Source: Lytechinus pictus (Eukaryota; Echinodermata; Echinoidea; Temnopleuroida; Toxopneustidae). From it: 64,000 nucleotides of DNA. The translations under genes were made by a program, and so were the position numbers. Each line of letters starts with the position of its first letter. Position 1 is the stretch's first letter. The notes under the pieces were generated by a model. The model was not told where the DNA came from. It did not search any database and saw only the letters and a program-made list of their open reading frames with translations. Positions 48,726 through 61,789 of this stretch are shown one piece after another. The stretch lies in contig NC_087251.1 of NCBI RefSeq assembly GCF_037042905.1, positions 49,109,373 through 49,173,372 on the forward strand, in the 5' to 3' direction.

Positions 48726-49285
48726 CTGGGGGGGGGGGGGGGCACTTCCATTGACGAGTGGATACCTTGCACAACCATGGGGTCTCGAAAAGCACCCTAA
48801 ACACGTATTTTCCATTTTCTGAAAATGCACCCCTTAACAAGTATTGGCGTGTGAAACCCTACCCTTAACAAGTATTGGAAACAAAATGATACTCTTAGCA
48901 AGATCCCTGCATTGACCCCCTAAACAAGAACAGCGATATTTTTATTGTTATGTCACGGACGTCAGTCGTCGATTTTACCTTCACCTACATCATTGGGTTT
49001 AGTACAGCCCCACCTTTCAATCTCGCACAAATCGTACTCTAAACACGTAGTGTTGACTCTTGGGGCAAAAGTACATCCTTTATAAAACATTTTAGTCTTA
49101 ACTTTTTACACCCTCGCAAATTTGACCCTAAACACGTAGCTTTCATAGCAAAAATAGATACCCTTTTTTCCTTATTTTCTTATTTTAGTGTTTTTTCTTG
49201 AAAAAGACATCCTTTTACGTGTTTTTTTGGTCGCGCGCGAATGGTATCCACTCGTCAATGTAAGTGACCCCCCCCCCCCCCCCGG
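48726..49285. mobile_element. 560-bp hAT-type MITE with G-run ends
   Basis: Left end is CTG plus a G run then CACTTCCATTGACGAGTGG; the right end is its inverse (CCACTCGTCAATGTAAGTG) and a C run. Identical 8-bp GTTCCATG flanks both sides (48718-48725; 49286-49293). Interior has CCTTAACAAGTATTGG repeats. A half-like sequence (GTAAGTGACC plus C-run) is at 27466. Confidence 0.85.
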
Positions 49286-49574
49286 GTTCCATGGTCCCTG
49301 ATATGTAGAAGCTTAAAGTATCTATAACATTTTATATGTATACTGAATACACATAGATGAAAGATTGATGACTGCAAAAGAAAACTTTCAACTCAATTAG
49401 CAACAACCTTCGGGATATATTGTATAGATTACCATAGCCAGCAGCAGTAGCCTCCATGTTAATGTACTAGTATAAAAATTTGATGTTTGTTGACTGTTAT
49501 ATGATTCATGCAAGAATTAGAGAATGGTTTTGTAATTAGTTTTGCTGAAGTGCCACATTTAGTGTTGGAAATCA

Positions 49575-49707
49575 GGGGAGCATTTCATGAAACAATTGGT
49601 CTGAATTTCAATAATTATTTGTTACAAGCTACTGAAATGCATGCATCTGATTGGTTCAAAGCAACTTTGTCAGTGAAAATCACTCTTTGTTCCATGAAAC
49701 ATACTGC
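49575..49707. mobile_element. short MITE, GGGGAGCATTTCATGAAAC ends
   Basis: GAGCATTTCATGAAAC pairs inverted with GTTCCATGAAACATACTGC; CAAGCTACTGAAATGCATG and CTGATTGG inside. Related copy at 50736-50869. Confidence 0.6.
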
Positions 49708-49832
49708 ACCACTATCCAACACACAAAGGAAGTGAAGAGTCATGGTTCAACCTGTCCAAAGAGCAGCTCTTGTCCTTTAAAGCAGGTCCTTAAAGACACC
49801 AGGCAGGGGTCGATTGTAACAGAGCCCCGTAA

Positions 49833-50315
49833 AGGGAAGTTCACCCTGACAACAAATTTTATTGTAAAAATATCAGAAAAAAATACTAGAGAATATTGGT
49901 GAAGGTTTGAGGAAAATCTGTATGAGAGTAAATGTTATGATTTCAATTATTTGATTTGTGACGTCATATGTTAGCATCTTTCCTACATATCGTATTGTTA
50001 AAAATCAATGAAATGTCATTTTATCAGAAATTTGAATATGGTTTTTATTGAACCTTCAGTATATCAACACATAAATGATTTTACACCTGATTTTAATAAG
50101 GAAATTTTAGAAAGTCTTCATGAACCATTAAAAAAAAAATGAAATTTATACATTTTATATTACATGACTAATGGGTCAGCTGCATGTTTTTGAAGCCACA
50201 AATCATAAATTTGAAATTCTAATAACTTTCTTAATCTTAATTGGATTTTCCTCAAACCTCCAATATTTTTTGTCTGCTATTTATAAACAAAAATTCTCCA
50301 GGGTGAATTTCCCCT
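49833..50315. mobile_element. 483-bp TTAA-type MITE (AGGGAAGTTCACCCT family)
   Basis: Ends AGGGAAGTTCACCCTG and CAGGGTGAATTTCCCCT, flanked by GTAA (decayed TTAA) and TTAA (50316-50319). Halves share GTTTGAGGAAAAT and its inverse ATTTTCCTCAAAC. Confidence 0.8.
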
Positions 50316-50735
50316 TTAAGCTTTGAATAGGAGGCCATTTATTTGGCCCCAATATTGCTATTATTACCATGTATACTGTACGCTACTTCCAAAGACATGG
50401 GTGGTGTTTCACAAACTGTTCGTGAATGAACAACTACGCATAACAGGAGCGTGTTCTTGGGTGCCAAGTTAGCTACATAGGGATGTCATTAGCACAAGAA
50501 GTTCACCATTTGTCTGTAAAGTCATGTGTAATTTATGAACAACTTCATAAAATGGCTCCCTGGTGCTTCTCAAGTGGTTTACACGTCACTAATTGAAGAA
50601 TACTTTCAATTAGAATTTGTTAGTGAATGATTACTGTCTACCAATTTAGAAGGGTGCAAGTGTTTGGGTATATTATAGTGATGGAGGAATATTCTTTCAT
50701 TTTTTACAGATATATTTATAAGGTCACATTGACTA

Positions 50736-50869
50736 GGGAGCATTTCATGGAGCAAAGGGGTCAATGATTTTCACTGACAACTGTAATAAGCTACTGAAAT
50801 CCTTGTATCTGATTGGCTCATAACAAATAAGATGGTGAAAAGAACGATTTGCTTCATGAAAAACACCCC
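50736..50869. mobile_element. short MITE, second copy of the GAGCATTTCATG family
   Basis: GGGAGCATTTCATGGAGC at the left, GCTTCATGAAAAACACCCC at the right, with TAAGCTACTGAAATCC and CTGATTGGCTCA inside as in 49575-49707. Confidence 0.6.
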
Positions 50870-51715
50870 TTATTACTACAAATTTGCACTTAAGTCTGAA
50901 AGTAATTTTTGCAACATTTTGATGAAGATTTGACTTTATTATATGCTGACTCATTGCTCCTCCTTTCCACCGAAAACAGAAATACCATGTACATTTTGTC
51001 GGTCATTTTTTCTTCTTAATTACAGATGATGTCCTGAACTTCATAATAAAAACTGTAGACAATTTGACGAATTCATATTGTTTGAAATCCATTCATTTTG
51101 CTGTGGTCTTCAGTCAATTCATGTTGGCAGTGTTTTTATTTTTAGGGGCCATCTTTAGGTTCTTTTTTATTTAGTGCAAGTGGTGAAATTGTAATTTTAA
51201 AATAGTTTGCAGCACATATAAGTTGAAAATTTATTATTAGATGTTTTTATAATAAAAATTTCTGTATGTACAGTATATGTATGTAATTTCATGGCTGCAA
51301 TTTCATGCAGTGCAGAATTTTAGAATTTTTAATTGGTTGTGAACCATTTTGTAAATTGTATGCTATCTCGCATTTCACAACTAGAATCGTTCACATAATA
51401 GGCATATATGTACATGTATGTGCGGTTTGGCTATAATGAATGACAATTGATGCCCCAATGCCTGGATGATGGTGACCTTCAAGGATATAGCTGGCCTCAA
51501 GGACACCTTTTGCCATGCTTGGCCTTGTCTACATTTCCGCAAACCTTGGATAGAATTGTATTTTTTTCAGCCTGCATTAAAATAATATTCTACTTTTATA
51601 TAGAGTTTATCACACAAGAATGACGTCTTGAAGCGCTTCACAGATCAGAGTGGATATCTCCTTATTTGTGATTACCTCACGCTCCCCCCTCACACACACG
51701 CACATAACATAAACG
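50870..51715. other. no recognisable feature
   Basis: AT-rich non-coding DNA. Confidence 0.5.
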
Positions 51716-52013
51716 GTAAATTGCCAACCCGTCCACTCACCACATGGTTTACCTTCATTTAGTCTTATGCCTATTCGTCCTTCAAAATTTCATCTAACAT
51801 CCATTTTATTTTCATTCATTTTGCCCATTCACTTAGTCCAATCAGACCAAATGGTATATGGAATAAATGGCTATTGGACCAACTGGTTATTAGATGAAAT
51901 AGTGAGTGAACGAAATGGCAATTAGACCATGTGGATAGTGGACGAACTGATGGTAGACCAAATGATAGTAGACAAGTTGGTGATTGGACAAATTGGCATT
52001 AGACCAATTGAAA
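51716..52013. repeat. head-to-head 16-bp minisatellite
   Basis: From 51846, about 11 units of GACCAAATGGTNATTG type with ~16-bp period on the plus strand. From 51845 leftward the same unit reads on the minus strand (GTGGACGGGTTGGCAA and similar). Confidence 0.7.
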
Positions 52014-52318
52014 ATAAACCATATAAACACATACAGGGCAAGTGTGGAGAATGATTTGCACTCACTTCACCGACTTGATCACACAAGGGAATTGATTTAA
52101 CATAACAATTACTACAATACACAAGCATATCCTTGGTTATAATGCATTTTCTATATTTAATCATATACATGTAACAAATTAACCAAAATGAAATAACATG
52201 AACATAATATACAAATTATGTTATAATGCACGCTACAATACTGTAGTTAAATTGAGCTAATATAATATGGCATTAACTGAAATTGAAACTTAAGTATATT
52301 TTATTTAAAGGGGCACTT

Positions 52319-52620
52319 TAGGCTAAAAAAATTATGATTTGAAGCAGATACAACACTGATATTTGTCAGAGTCAAATGAAAAATAAGTTATTGAATAATT
52401 TCAAGTTTTCATTTACATTTTGGTGGAAGGGTTGTATGCAGGTCATGAAATTCAAAATAAGCGAGCTGTCATGTCCCCACTTGCATTTCTTTTATCAAAT
52501 GAAATCGTAAATGACGTACATCATTTTCATTTTTTTTTTTTCAGAAAAGTTACAGCAATGATGATCTTTAAATCCACAAAAAGTTGGTCATACTTTTTCA
52601 TTTTCGGAGCAGAAACGGGG
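52319..52620 (+). mobile_element. one end of a further TTAA-type MITE
   Basis: TTAA (52315-52318) then AGGGGCACTTTAGGCT and AAAAATAAGTTATTGAATAA. The matching right end is not seen; a G-run ends the segment. Confidence 0.35.
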
Positions 52621-53089
52621 GGGGGGGGGGGGGGGGTGTCCATATTAATTTCATACATGTATGCGATTTTGATGCAATGAACAGAATTCCAGATAAAAGA
52701 CATACAACCTTCCTTTCTTCAATGTGTATCTGAGTTTTCTTTTCCCAGTACACAACCTACACATTAATTGCTGTCCATCTTTTTAGAAAAAAAAAATTAG
52801 TTATAAACATGACTAATTCATGAAAAAGAAAAGAGTTTAATAAGTGTGACTTTGAATCAGAATGAAATTCCCAGTTGTGCATGATGTACAGTTCATCACC
52901 GCATTGGTACAATCGTACTAAAGAGGACATGTACTACTGCGTGCTAGTAAAGATTGCACGTTACATACCATGTTTCTGTTATGGTAACTCCCACATGAAC
53001 TCGGCAGGACAGCTTGTTGCTGGTATATATTAACCAATTACATAGGAAACATTTTATATCTAAGTTAATCAGGCATAGTGGCTGACCTT

Positions 53090-53212
53090 ATAGATGACAA
53101 AAATTACTCTTGGGTATTTTTATGAAAGTGGGGACAGTGGCAGAGCAGGATTTGAACTCACAACCCTATGATTAAGAGTCCAACGCTCTAAGCACTAGAC
53201 CGCATGTGCATG
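53090..53212 (-). mobile_element. tRNA-Lys-like SINE
   Basis: Minus strand reads GTCTAGTGCTTAGAGCG, GGACTCTTAATC (anticodon CTT) and GAGTTCAAATCC (B box). The acceptor strands do not pair properly and no CCA-adjacent end is seen, so a tRNA-derived repeat is more likely than a working gene. Confidence 0.55.
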
Positions 53213-55367
53213 CAGCATTTAAGCCTGAATCTTATTAAAGTCACACTTAATTATTGTGAAACACCAAGTTTAAAATTACATGGGATGCTAAAGTAGTGGA
53301 ATATGAGAAAGCACTATTTATGTAGACGTATGACTTATGTGATTCTCAACTTAAATGTATATAGAAAGAGCATTATTATATGAATATTAAGGAACCGTAC
53401 AACTTGAAAGGATCCACATAGTAAATGCGATAACATCATATATTAGTAATAAGCTATGTATGTTGGGACAACTGACAAGTGACAATTAAAAATGAGTGAC
53501 ATAGTAACCAACAATTATTTCCTTTCATGTTAATTTACAAATGAGATCATCAAAAGCATGAAGAAAATTTTCAGTTCATCTTGGTGTTTAAAATTTTCAC
53601 AATAATAATAGGTAGCAACATCTTGAGCTAAATTGATACTAATATCAGTGCAGTGTCAAATATATCTTGGATAAATAGCAAAACTGGGTTTTTTTTATAA
53701 TCATAAATGTATATCTGATGCTTTAAACCAATAATATGAGGTTTTACAATATTCAAAAAAATATAATCATTTCTAGTCCACAGAACTGAAACAAAAAAGA
53801 ATGAAACAAAAAAAAAGTACTTCTTAATGAAATGTTGCAAAGTCATATTGAACAGATATATGAAATAGCCTCTGCTCATGTTTATCATTGTCTAGTTTCT
53901 ACACTTGTTTTTTCAGACATCAACCAACAGATTTTTTGGTGAAATAAACTTGGTTAAATAAAATCTCATGGTAAAAATACCTCTGATGGCTGTGCTATGA
54001 CCTACACTACATATTAGAATTTAACCATTTCTTTTCCAAGTAAGCAGATACAAAAATTACCTCTGCTTACAATTATCACTTTTTACAATATTTCTACAGA
54101 TTTTTTTAAATAATTAAATCCATTTTTGTAGGAGCCACATATTTTTTTTTTACAAATTCAATAGATAAAACAAACAAATGAATTCAGTAGAATAAATTTT
54201 TATTCAATCTAAATTATGCAAAAAAAAAAACAAATATGCCTTGATAGCAGAGCTATGTTACTTATTAGAACTTAATCATTTCTTTTCTGAAACATGAGGA
54301 AAACACTTCTGTCATGGAAATGAAAAGTTAAAAGCATTCTTCTTTTATTTTGGATAATTTGCTTTAAGAAACTAGTTCACGTTTGTAAACTATTCTTCAA
54401 CAAAATCATTGCACTAAACTGCAATGTGCATTTCCCTGTACACCTTCATCCATACAACATACAGGTATTGATTGCTCTTTCATAGCAAGATCCCAAAATA
54501 TGTTTGTTATTCATGTTTTTATTCTTTTAGAGCTGGAAGTCGGCACTAAATACTGCAGTAGAGATATGCAATATGATGAATATAAAAGTAATAAGCCAAA
54601 GTAATGACAAGCAACTAGCTTAAATACATAAGCATGTATGTATTTATGAAGAGCTGACTCATGATTCACTGTATTATCTTTTTAATACAACAAATATATA
54701 CATGTATGTAATGAATGATTTATTTTCTTTCCATGATCCAAAATTAAAATAAATCTGTATAACTACAAAATATATACTCAGATATCTTTCATTTCTACAT
54801 AGCTTCAGTATTTTTAATTAACATTTCATCAACTACTTAAAAACTGCATTCGTCTTGTCAACTATTGAAAATAAACATTATAATCACAAGTCTTCCAGCA
54901 TTTAACAAAAATCTACATTATTTTCAAGTAACAGACTAAACTATTCTAATGAAATCATAAGAAATTTTAGCAAATTAAAAGGATGCATTTATTAAAATAT
55001 TGAATAACTTATTGAAATATACCTCACTTTTTATCCACTGGTACTTTTCATGAAAAATTCACCTACGTTACCTCAATATAAAAACAATGTTACTTAAAAT
55101 TATACATTACAGAATGATAAAAGAACTTCTGAGAAACGATTAAGGATTTCTTTTCCAAAATCCCATTTTTCCATCAGTAATGACAAAATCAAGAAGCTAA
55201 CATTTAAACAAATTACTTCATGTACACATATTTAACTAAAAGAAATTTCCAATGATGCATACAAAATGTTCAGTCTATGAAAATAAATCCAGTTTCTTTG
55301 CCAATTCTTTGTTCAGCTAAACATTCAATTTAGCTATACGACTGACTCACAACCATCAAATCATCTG
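53213..55367 (-). other. probable ETAA1 3' UTR and flank
   Basis: Downstream of the ETAA1 stop on the minus strand. Contains a diverged ~245-bp direct duplication (about 53975-54045 and 54225-54295, sharing TTAATCATTTCTTTTC-like blocks). No coding exon recognised; the polyadenylation site is not resolved. Confidence 0.35.
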
Positions 55368-58300
55368 TTAGGTAATGGGACTAACCCGAAGCTTGCTTTT
55401 CTTGCGCTTGGCCAGAGCTGCCTGTCTCTTCTGCTCTATCTCCTGTTGACTGCAGCACCTTTGGACTGTTGTGCCACCTAGGGAGTAAGAAATGTATAAT
55501 AGGTAAGATTTTAGCAGCACTTGGAAACATCAAAGAGAGCAACCAAAGCAACAGTCACACTGTCAATGAAATGAATCGATGGATGGTATGTCATTTGAGA
55601 TAATGTAATCTCTTTGGTCAGTCTGGAGTCCGTTTAGCCAGTGTGACTGGGAAGATGAAGTACAAGGAGAATCAGACTATTGGCTTCAAAGGAAAAGTTT
55701 ATGATTTCAGGTAGGCAAAAAAAAAAATATTCTAGGGGGCTATTTTACATGACCTACTGCCTAAATCAGTAACATTAAATAAGCTTTTACATTGCAATGA
55801 ATGGGATTTTCTGGGGCACTTTCTTACTTTCAAGAGCTCTTGGGCATTTTGGGGCAAAATCACTTTGAGCACCCATTGTAAATTTTCTCTGATGTCAGGC
55901 TGATTTTAATACAAAGAAGTAAAATAATATAAAAAACATCAAAGAATCATTATGATTTTTTTTTTATTCTATTTTTTATGTTATATCAAATGAGAGTTGC
56001 ACCCTTTAATTTCTTGTAATATGAATTCCAACAAATGTCATGTTAAATATAAATACATTTTAAGAATTCAACTTGTGCAATGTATAGGAATGCGTATTAT
56101 TTCATACTTTCTTCTAATCAATTCTTCAAGATACTACCTAGATTTACAGTATATGATCTAAACCTCTGTCACAGGTCAACTTCACCACAAAGGCAAGATG
56201 ATTTTGATAAATAGAGAAAATTCAAACGACTATATCATCTCAACAAACCAGACACAAAAGAGTAATAAAATTATATTTGTTTAACACATCAGTTATAAAC
56301 ACATATCAAGGGCAGTATGCAAACGAGAGAGCTGATAATGACACACAGTCCCTTTGTCTTTTGTACATGTATTTCACAAGATGTAGAAGATAACTTGACT
56401 GTTTCATGAATGTAAAAATCAACATTTTGGATGATTCTTTAAACTTATGATTCAATATATAGTACTCCTTTATACTTAATCTACAAAAAGTAAACATTTT
56501 CCTATTTCATAATAAAAACGATGGAAAAAAGTGAGTGTGTGAAGTTATCAATTAATTCCACACCCTAATTTGCCTAACACCTGTATTTGGAATTAATCTT
56601 TTGTGATTTCAGCAAAAGTCTTTTCTCATAACTGTCTTACTTTACATGTACATCGGATGACGATAATTTTCAGTGTTTCACTCATTTCGTTGTCAGTATT
56701 TGGCTTGTTTGAAATTTCATTATTTAATCAAATCAACTTGTTAATTAGTGGATTTGGCATTCCCTAATGGTGATTGAATCATTAACTGTGTTGCTTACCT
56801 TCCTTCACAGGTGGTGGGACTGGTTGAGAAAGACTCCTTCCGCCCTGTACAGCAGGTTCCACACTGACATTCTTCATTTCCATTATTGCAGTCTGGTGAT
56901 TAGTGGACTGTCTAGTTACAGGACTTTGAGCGGTTGATCTGGTCAACCTTGAGTGTGTTGTTCCTACAGCTTGATTTGTGGATGTTTGTGGTAAATTCTT
57001 CGGTGTAGGACCTTTGGCATAGCACTTGTTAGTTGTGTAAGAATTCGTGCCTTTTGATTTTGAGGATGCTCCTGAAGAATACTGAGCTCTAGTGCTCATT
57101 GAATGCATCTGTGGCTTGCTCATTGTGGGTTTACATGAAGCAGCTACACTGTTTCCACTAGAATTTCCTAGAAATTGCTTTTGAGTACTGTTGTTGGACC
57201 CGACAGGAACGGTTGATGGGGCTTTCTTGGAGTATTCTTCAAAGTCAGAATCGTTATCTAGAAGAGCTAGAAGCATGTCATCAGGCAGGCTGTTGTCACC
57301 AGCAAACAAATCATCCAGACTGTCATTGAAAGTTTGACCTTTGACCGGAGCTGCACTTAGGGCATCACTCATTGGAGGAACTCTTGCAGGAGCTTGTGGC
57401 AACTTATTGCAAGTGGTGTAGCGATTACCAGCCTGTGCCACAGCAGTTACTGTTTGCCCAACAGCATGCTGAGGAGCGGTCCTTGAGACTGGGGGAGGAA
57501 AAGATGCTTTGGCAGGGACCTTCTGTATTGATCCAGTTGATATATTCACATTGGCATTAGTGTGTACATTGTTCTTTGTACCCAATGGCTTCACATTGCT
57601 GAAAGACTTTGCACTATGATGAGTTGATGTATTTGGTTTAGTTAGAGTAGGTACTGCCTTCGAGTAAGAGGTTGATGTATGAGATCTGGAAGTATGCATC
57701 TGGCCTTTCCTGTAAGGCATGGTTGTTGGTTTCTGAGATGGCTTCTGTGATTCCCTTGGTGGGTATGTATTGTTTGTAGAGACAAGGACCTGTGCTTTTG
57801 ATAGAGTTGTCAGTGAAGGTTTTGACACACCTGTTGCACCTCTGGTCACAGAACTTCCATTATTCAGTTTCTCAGTTGTCTGTACATGACCAGTGGTTTT
57901 GCTTTGAAAGTTCCCATTATTAAGGACACTTTGATTAACATTTTGGCACATCTTGCTTTGGACATTAACTGTTAATCCATTCTGAGAAGGGGATATCATA
58001 TCAGCATCCAAGAATGGGGATTTGATGTTACCATTCTTCTGCTGCATCCGCTGAGTCAATGCTTCCTTTTCCACTTGAGTGGCTATTCTGATGATGGAAT
58101 CCTCATCACCCCAGTCATCACTGTCCCAGAAGTCACTGGAGAAAGAGCGATTTGAACTCTTCCTTCTCTCCTTCATCGCTTGTCTTGTCTCCATGTTACT
58201 GCCGTCCACGTTGTCGGTTAAATCATCATCAGCAAAGAGATCTTCTAGGTTGTCACACTCCATGGCTTCAGCATCCCCACCACCATCAGGATCAGTTGCA

Positions 58301-61300
58301 CCTTCCGTTGTCACAGCTTCACTATCTTCTGCAGGATGTTCAGAGTGTTCCCCAACAGCCACAAGATTGCCTGTCCATTCTGTCAACATACGCAGATCAT
58401 CCAAGACACCTTTGTCTAGGCCTATCCTGGAAAGCTTCCTTCCGGTAGTTCTTCTTGCCAGTCTGTAATGCATACATAAAACAAACCTCTGATTACTCAT
58501 GTATCAGTGATAAAGCATTTGTATTAGGGAATTCAAACTCTCTCATTTCTCTACATGGTGGCTAAAATCTATTTTATAACATGATTGAAAATTCAACAAG
58601 TTATTACAAAAGTTTGTCCTATTTTATAATGGTTTTCATGAGTGCATCCAAGATTTGTTCATATAAAAAAAGAAAATGCGAAACAGAACCCCCCCCCCCA
58701 TGCATAATCATTCAATGAAGCATGGTTTTGACAATTGATGTTTGTTCATTATTCAATGGATCACAGATTAAGAGTCACAAGTATGCATACACATGGGCTA
58801 TCATACACAATTATACAATCTAACATTATAAAATCTACCTATGAAAATATTTATCCTATAAGATATTTGCTACTATTACTACAAGTGTACATGTATATCT
58901 CATCAAGCTGTTTTCTTATCTGAATAGATTTGAATTTAAGTCTCAATGTGATCCAGATATTTGGATAAAACTATATCAAATCATTACTAACATGAATTTT
59001 TGTTTATGCATGTTAACTTATAACCAAAACTCTTCAGGTTTGATTTGGGGAAGAAATTAAGATGAATGGAACGAGACACTGTGGTACTATAATGCTATCA
59101 TTAGTGAGATGAGCAAAAATAGGGGATAAGATAAATTACAGTTTACCAGAGATCTGCATGTCATTTTGACTGAATATTGATCCATTTTTTCAATGAAAAT
59201 CCAATTAAATGCATTCAGTATTAATGCCATGCTAGGCAATAGTAAGACCAAGGTAAACTCTTTTGAGCAACAACAAATGTGTTTTGGGAGATGTTGTAGA
59301 TCGCATAACTTTGTCTAAATATGTTAAATGTATACGACACAAATTCTTTTAATATTGCCACTTTTATGTATCTGTGTTAAAATAGATTGATACCATCTTA
59401 TGCACTTTCCAAATTTTCCCTAAATAATACTTTTCGTGATTATAATATAATACCCGTACTGCCATAAATTTTCATTTATCAAAGATTAGAACCAATGTTT
59501 CAAAAAATCAATAAAGGTCCCATAGTCTGGAATAATATCCCAATACATTTAAGAAATATCCCTTCTTTAGATAGTTTTAAAAAACAAATTCACGCCCTAT
59601 CTTTTGATTTTGCGTGATCTTAATTGATTTACTATACGTTGTTAAATACATCTTTGTTTACGTGTCTTCACCTTCATCCATCTGTTGTTGTTTGTTTTCT
59701 TCTGTAATAATGTATTGCTTTAACTTATGTACAAAGGGGTTAACGTTTATAAAGCTTCTAGCTTTTTTTGTCGTCCCCTATTCCCATAAAACTGTTTGTT
59801 ATGTAGTTGTATTCACTGTCTTTTTATCTTTGTTTTTGATAATTCTCTTGGTTATGTACACATGTTTTTATGGTGAATGAAATAAATGAACTTGAAATTG
59901 AATAAATGTCTTGCAAAATAAGTGTATGTTAACTTCAGATACCTATTGTACTTTACATAAGGTACATTACCTCGCAGGCCGACGTTTCTTCTTCTCTGAG
60001 TCCGGTTCCTGTCTATTCCTCATCCACAAACCAAGTAGAGGTGGGGTGCTGGATTCTTTGTTTTCCTGATGAAGAAATGATAAAGGATAACCAAACATCT
60101 TATTAATAAACAGATATGGTCAAAGCAAATAAAAGCTTATAGACTTGGGCATCAAATTATATCTTAAATATTTTTTCAGGAACCTACAATATTCCTAAAA
60201 TTTGGGCCTTGAAACCAGTTTAAGTCAAGATTATAAAAAAAATCAATTATTCATTGTGCTATTTAGATTTTCTAGATGTTAACAAAAATATGAATGCTGT
60301 GAGCAGAAAGAATAATACTGCACATTATCATCTATATAGAGTGTTCTAGCGATGCATTAAAAACGCGTATTTTGGTCTACATAAATAGCTCATGCAGTAT
60401 CAGAGCGTAACCTAAGAAGGACCGAAATACGACGAATATCCCATAGGCTCCTGTACAAAATTTGCTATTAAATATGAGAGCTTATTCAACAGTTTAGGGC
60501 ACGTGCGTGAATGCGTGAAATATACAACGCGTACAACAATGAAAGCAATTCGATGCGCAACATAGAGCACAACTACGCTCGATTACGTCGTAATGAACTA
60601 CATGCAAGTTGCATGTCAACGACAAAAATTGATCCTATGAAGTGATAATGGCATAATGTGATATGACTTGTTAAATCAAATTGCCCTCTCTTTTTTTTTT
60701 GGGGGGGGGGGGCTTTGTTGATGGCTTTATTTCATGAAATACCAGAAATATTCCACTCGTTAGGGCCAATATTCCACTCATCTGTAATTCGTGGATTATT
60801 TCCTCGAACTCTTGGAATATTTCTGGTATTCCATTCTGAGCCATCCAATTATTATACTAGGGGAAAACAGACTGATTAAAGACTTTAAAAAAATGTTAAT
60901 TATTATGGAAGCTTTGTTTGGAGTTGAGCCATGGTGATAAAATTCACAAAAGTTAAACTACAGTTCTACTCTATTAACAAGCATCATCCACTTTACCTTT
61001 TACTAAATTAAGTCACTTTATGTTCTTTTTTTTTCTCTAAATTCTCCTCTAACCCCACACCATCATCACTTTACTTTGAACTTTCATCTCTTTATCCTCT
61101 TGTTTCTCTTCCTCTCTTTTTTCTGTTTCTTTTTCATACCTTAGGATGCATGCACTCAATGAGATCTGTCAAATCTTGTTCAGCAGCACTAGCTCTTGTT
61201 ACCCTGCGCCCTGTCAAAGAAAATGGTGAAAAAGATTTTCCTAGATATGAAATAATCTGAATGATACGCATCGTTAAGCCAAAAATGCACATATACCTTA

Positions 61301-61559
61301 AATGACCTTATTAGCAAAATCTCACTGTCTCTAGATAAAGATGGTCTGTTGAGTGTATATGTATCAGGTTTAGGGGGAGGGGGGCTCAGATCATGGAAAA
61401 AAAAAGTTGTAATACTTGAATCTGAAACCTACCTGGCGTAGTCGACAGACAGATCCGCCGGGGAGGAGGGGAATCCCCCCAGATGATGTCTCGCTCATTG
61501 TCAGTCACAGGAGAGTCCTGAGAGCTATCACGACAAGATTTCCTAGTTCTTCTCATCAT
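55368..61559 (-). CDS. ETAA1: ETAA1-like ATR kinase activator / RPA-binding protein, complete coding region
   Basis: Minus-strand coding exons 61433-61559, 61140-61210, 59971-60065, 56799-58462 and 55368-55477 join in frame (2067 nt, 688 codons; human is about 926). Residues 24-30 (DIIWGDS) match the ATR-activating domain around the key tryptophan (Trp27 here; Trp107 in human). About residues 53-80 (DLTDLIECMHP, then LLGLWMRN) match the second conserved block with its MWI-like core. Around 209-222 FWDSDDWGDEDSI resembles the internal acidic RPA-binding motif; a similar LDDLFAGDN block is near 478. Residues about 660-678 (QQEIEQKRQAALAKRKK) are an RPA32C-binding helix of the SMARCAL1/TIPIN type at the extreme C-terminus, as in ETAA1. 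The rest is Ser/Thr/Gln-rich and looks disordered. Known of the family: loaded by RPA at stalled forks, activates ATR-ATRIP. The start ATG 61559 gives MMRRTRKS, like vertebrate MSRRRK; its exon begins after an acceptor near 61577, so a 5' UTR exon should lie upstream. Confidence 0.86.
56165..56350. mobile_element. decayed AGGTCAAGTC-family MITE in last ETAA1 intron
   Basis: AGGTCAACTTCACCACA, GATAAATAGAGAAAATTCAA and GTATGCAAACGAGAGAGCTG align in order with the copy at 25092; most of the right half is lost. Confidence 0.5.
59390..59905 (+). mobile_element. LINE 3' fragment in ETAA1 intron
   Basis: Translation at 59503 gives GPIVWNNIPIHLRN then SLDSFKKQIHAL and a stop, the C-terminal WNN block of LINE reverse transcriptases. 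The tail ends AATAAATGAACTTGAAATTG. Antisense to ETAA1. Confidence 0.75.
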
Positions 61560-61789
61560 GCATGTCAGATTAACTACAAAAATAAAAGAAGTATTGAAAT
61601 AAAAATTACTCCACCACAAAGAATTCTATAACCATTAGACATTTGTTTGTCCAACATAATCAGCAGCAGAACTCAGAATATTTTTTTTTTTTTTAGTTTG
61701 GACATTTCAGTGACACCATAATTGGTTACTTGAATTTCAGGCAGCTGATGGAAGGTGTGTGTGCATATGACATGTCACAATCAACAAGA

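Noticed and set aside
53148..53210. Functional tRNA-Lys (CTT)
   Set aside because: Anticodon loop and B box fit, but the acceptor strands do not pair and it has the look of a dispersed tRNA-derived repeat.
58079..58468. Plus-strand reading frames opposite the large ETAA1 exon
   Set aside because: Mirror of a long, Ser-rich coding exon; no independent domain.
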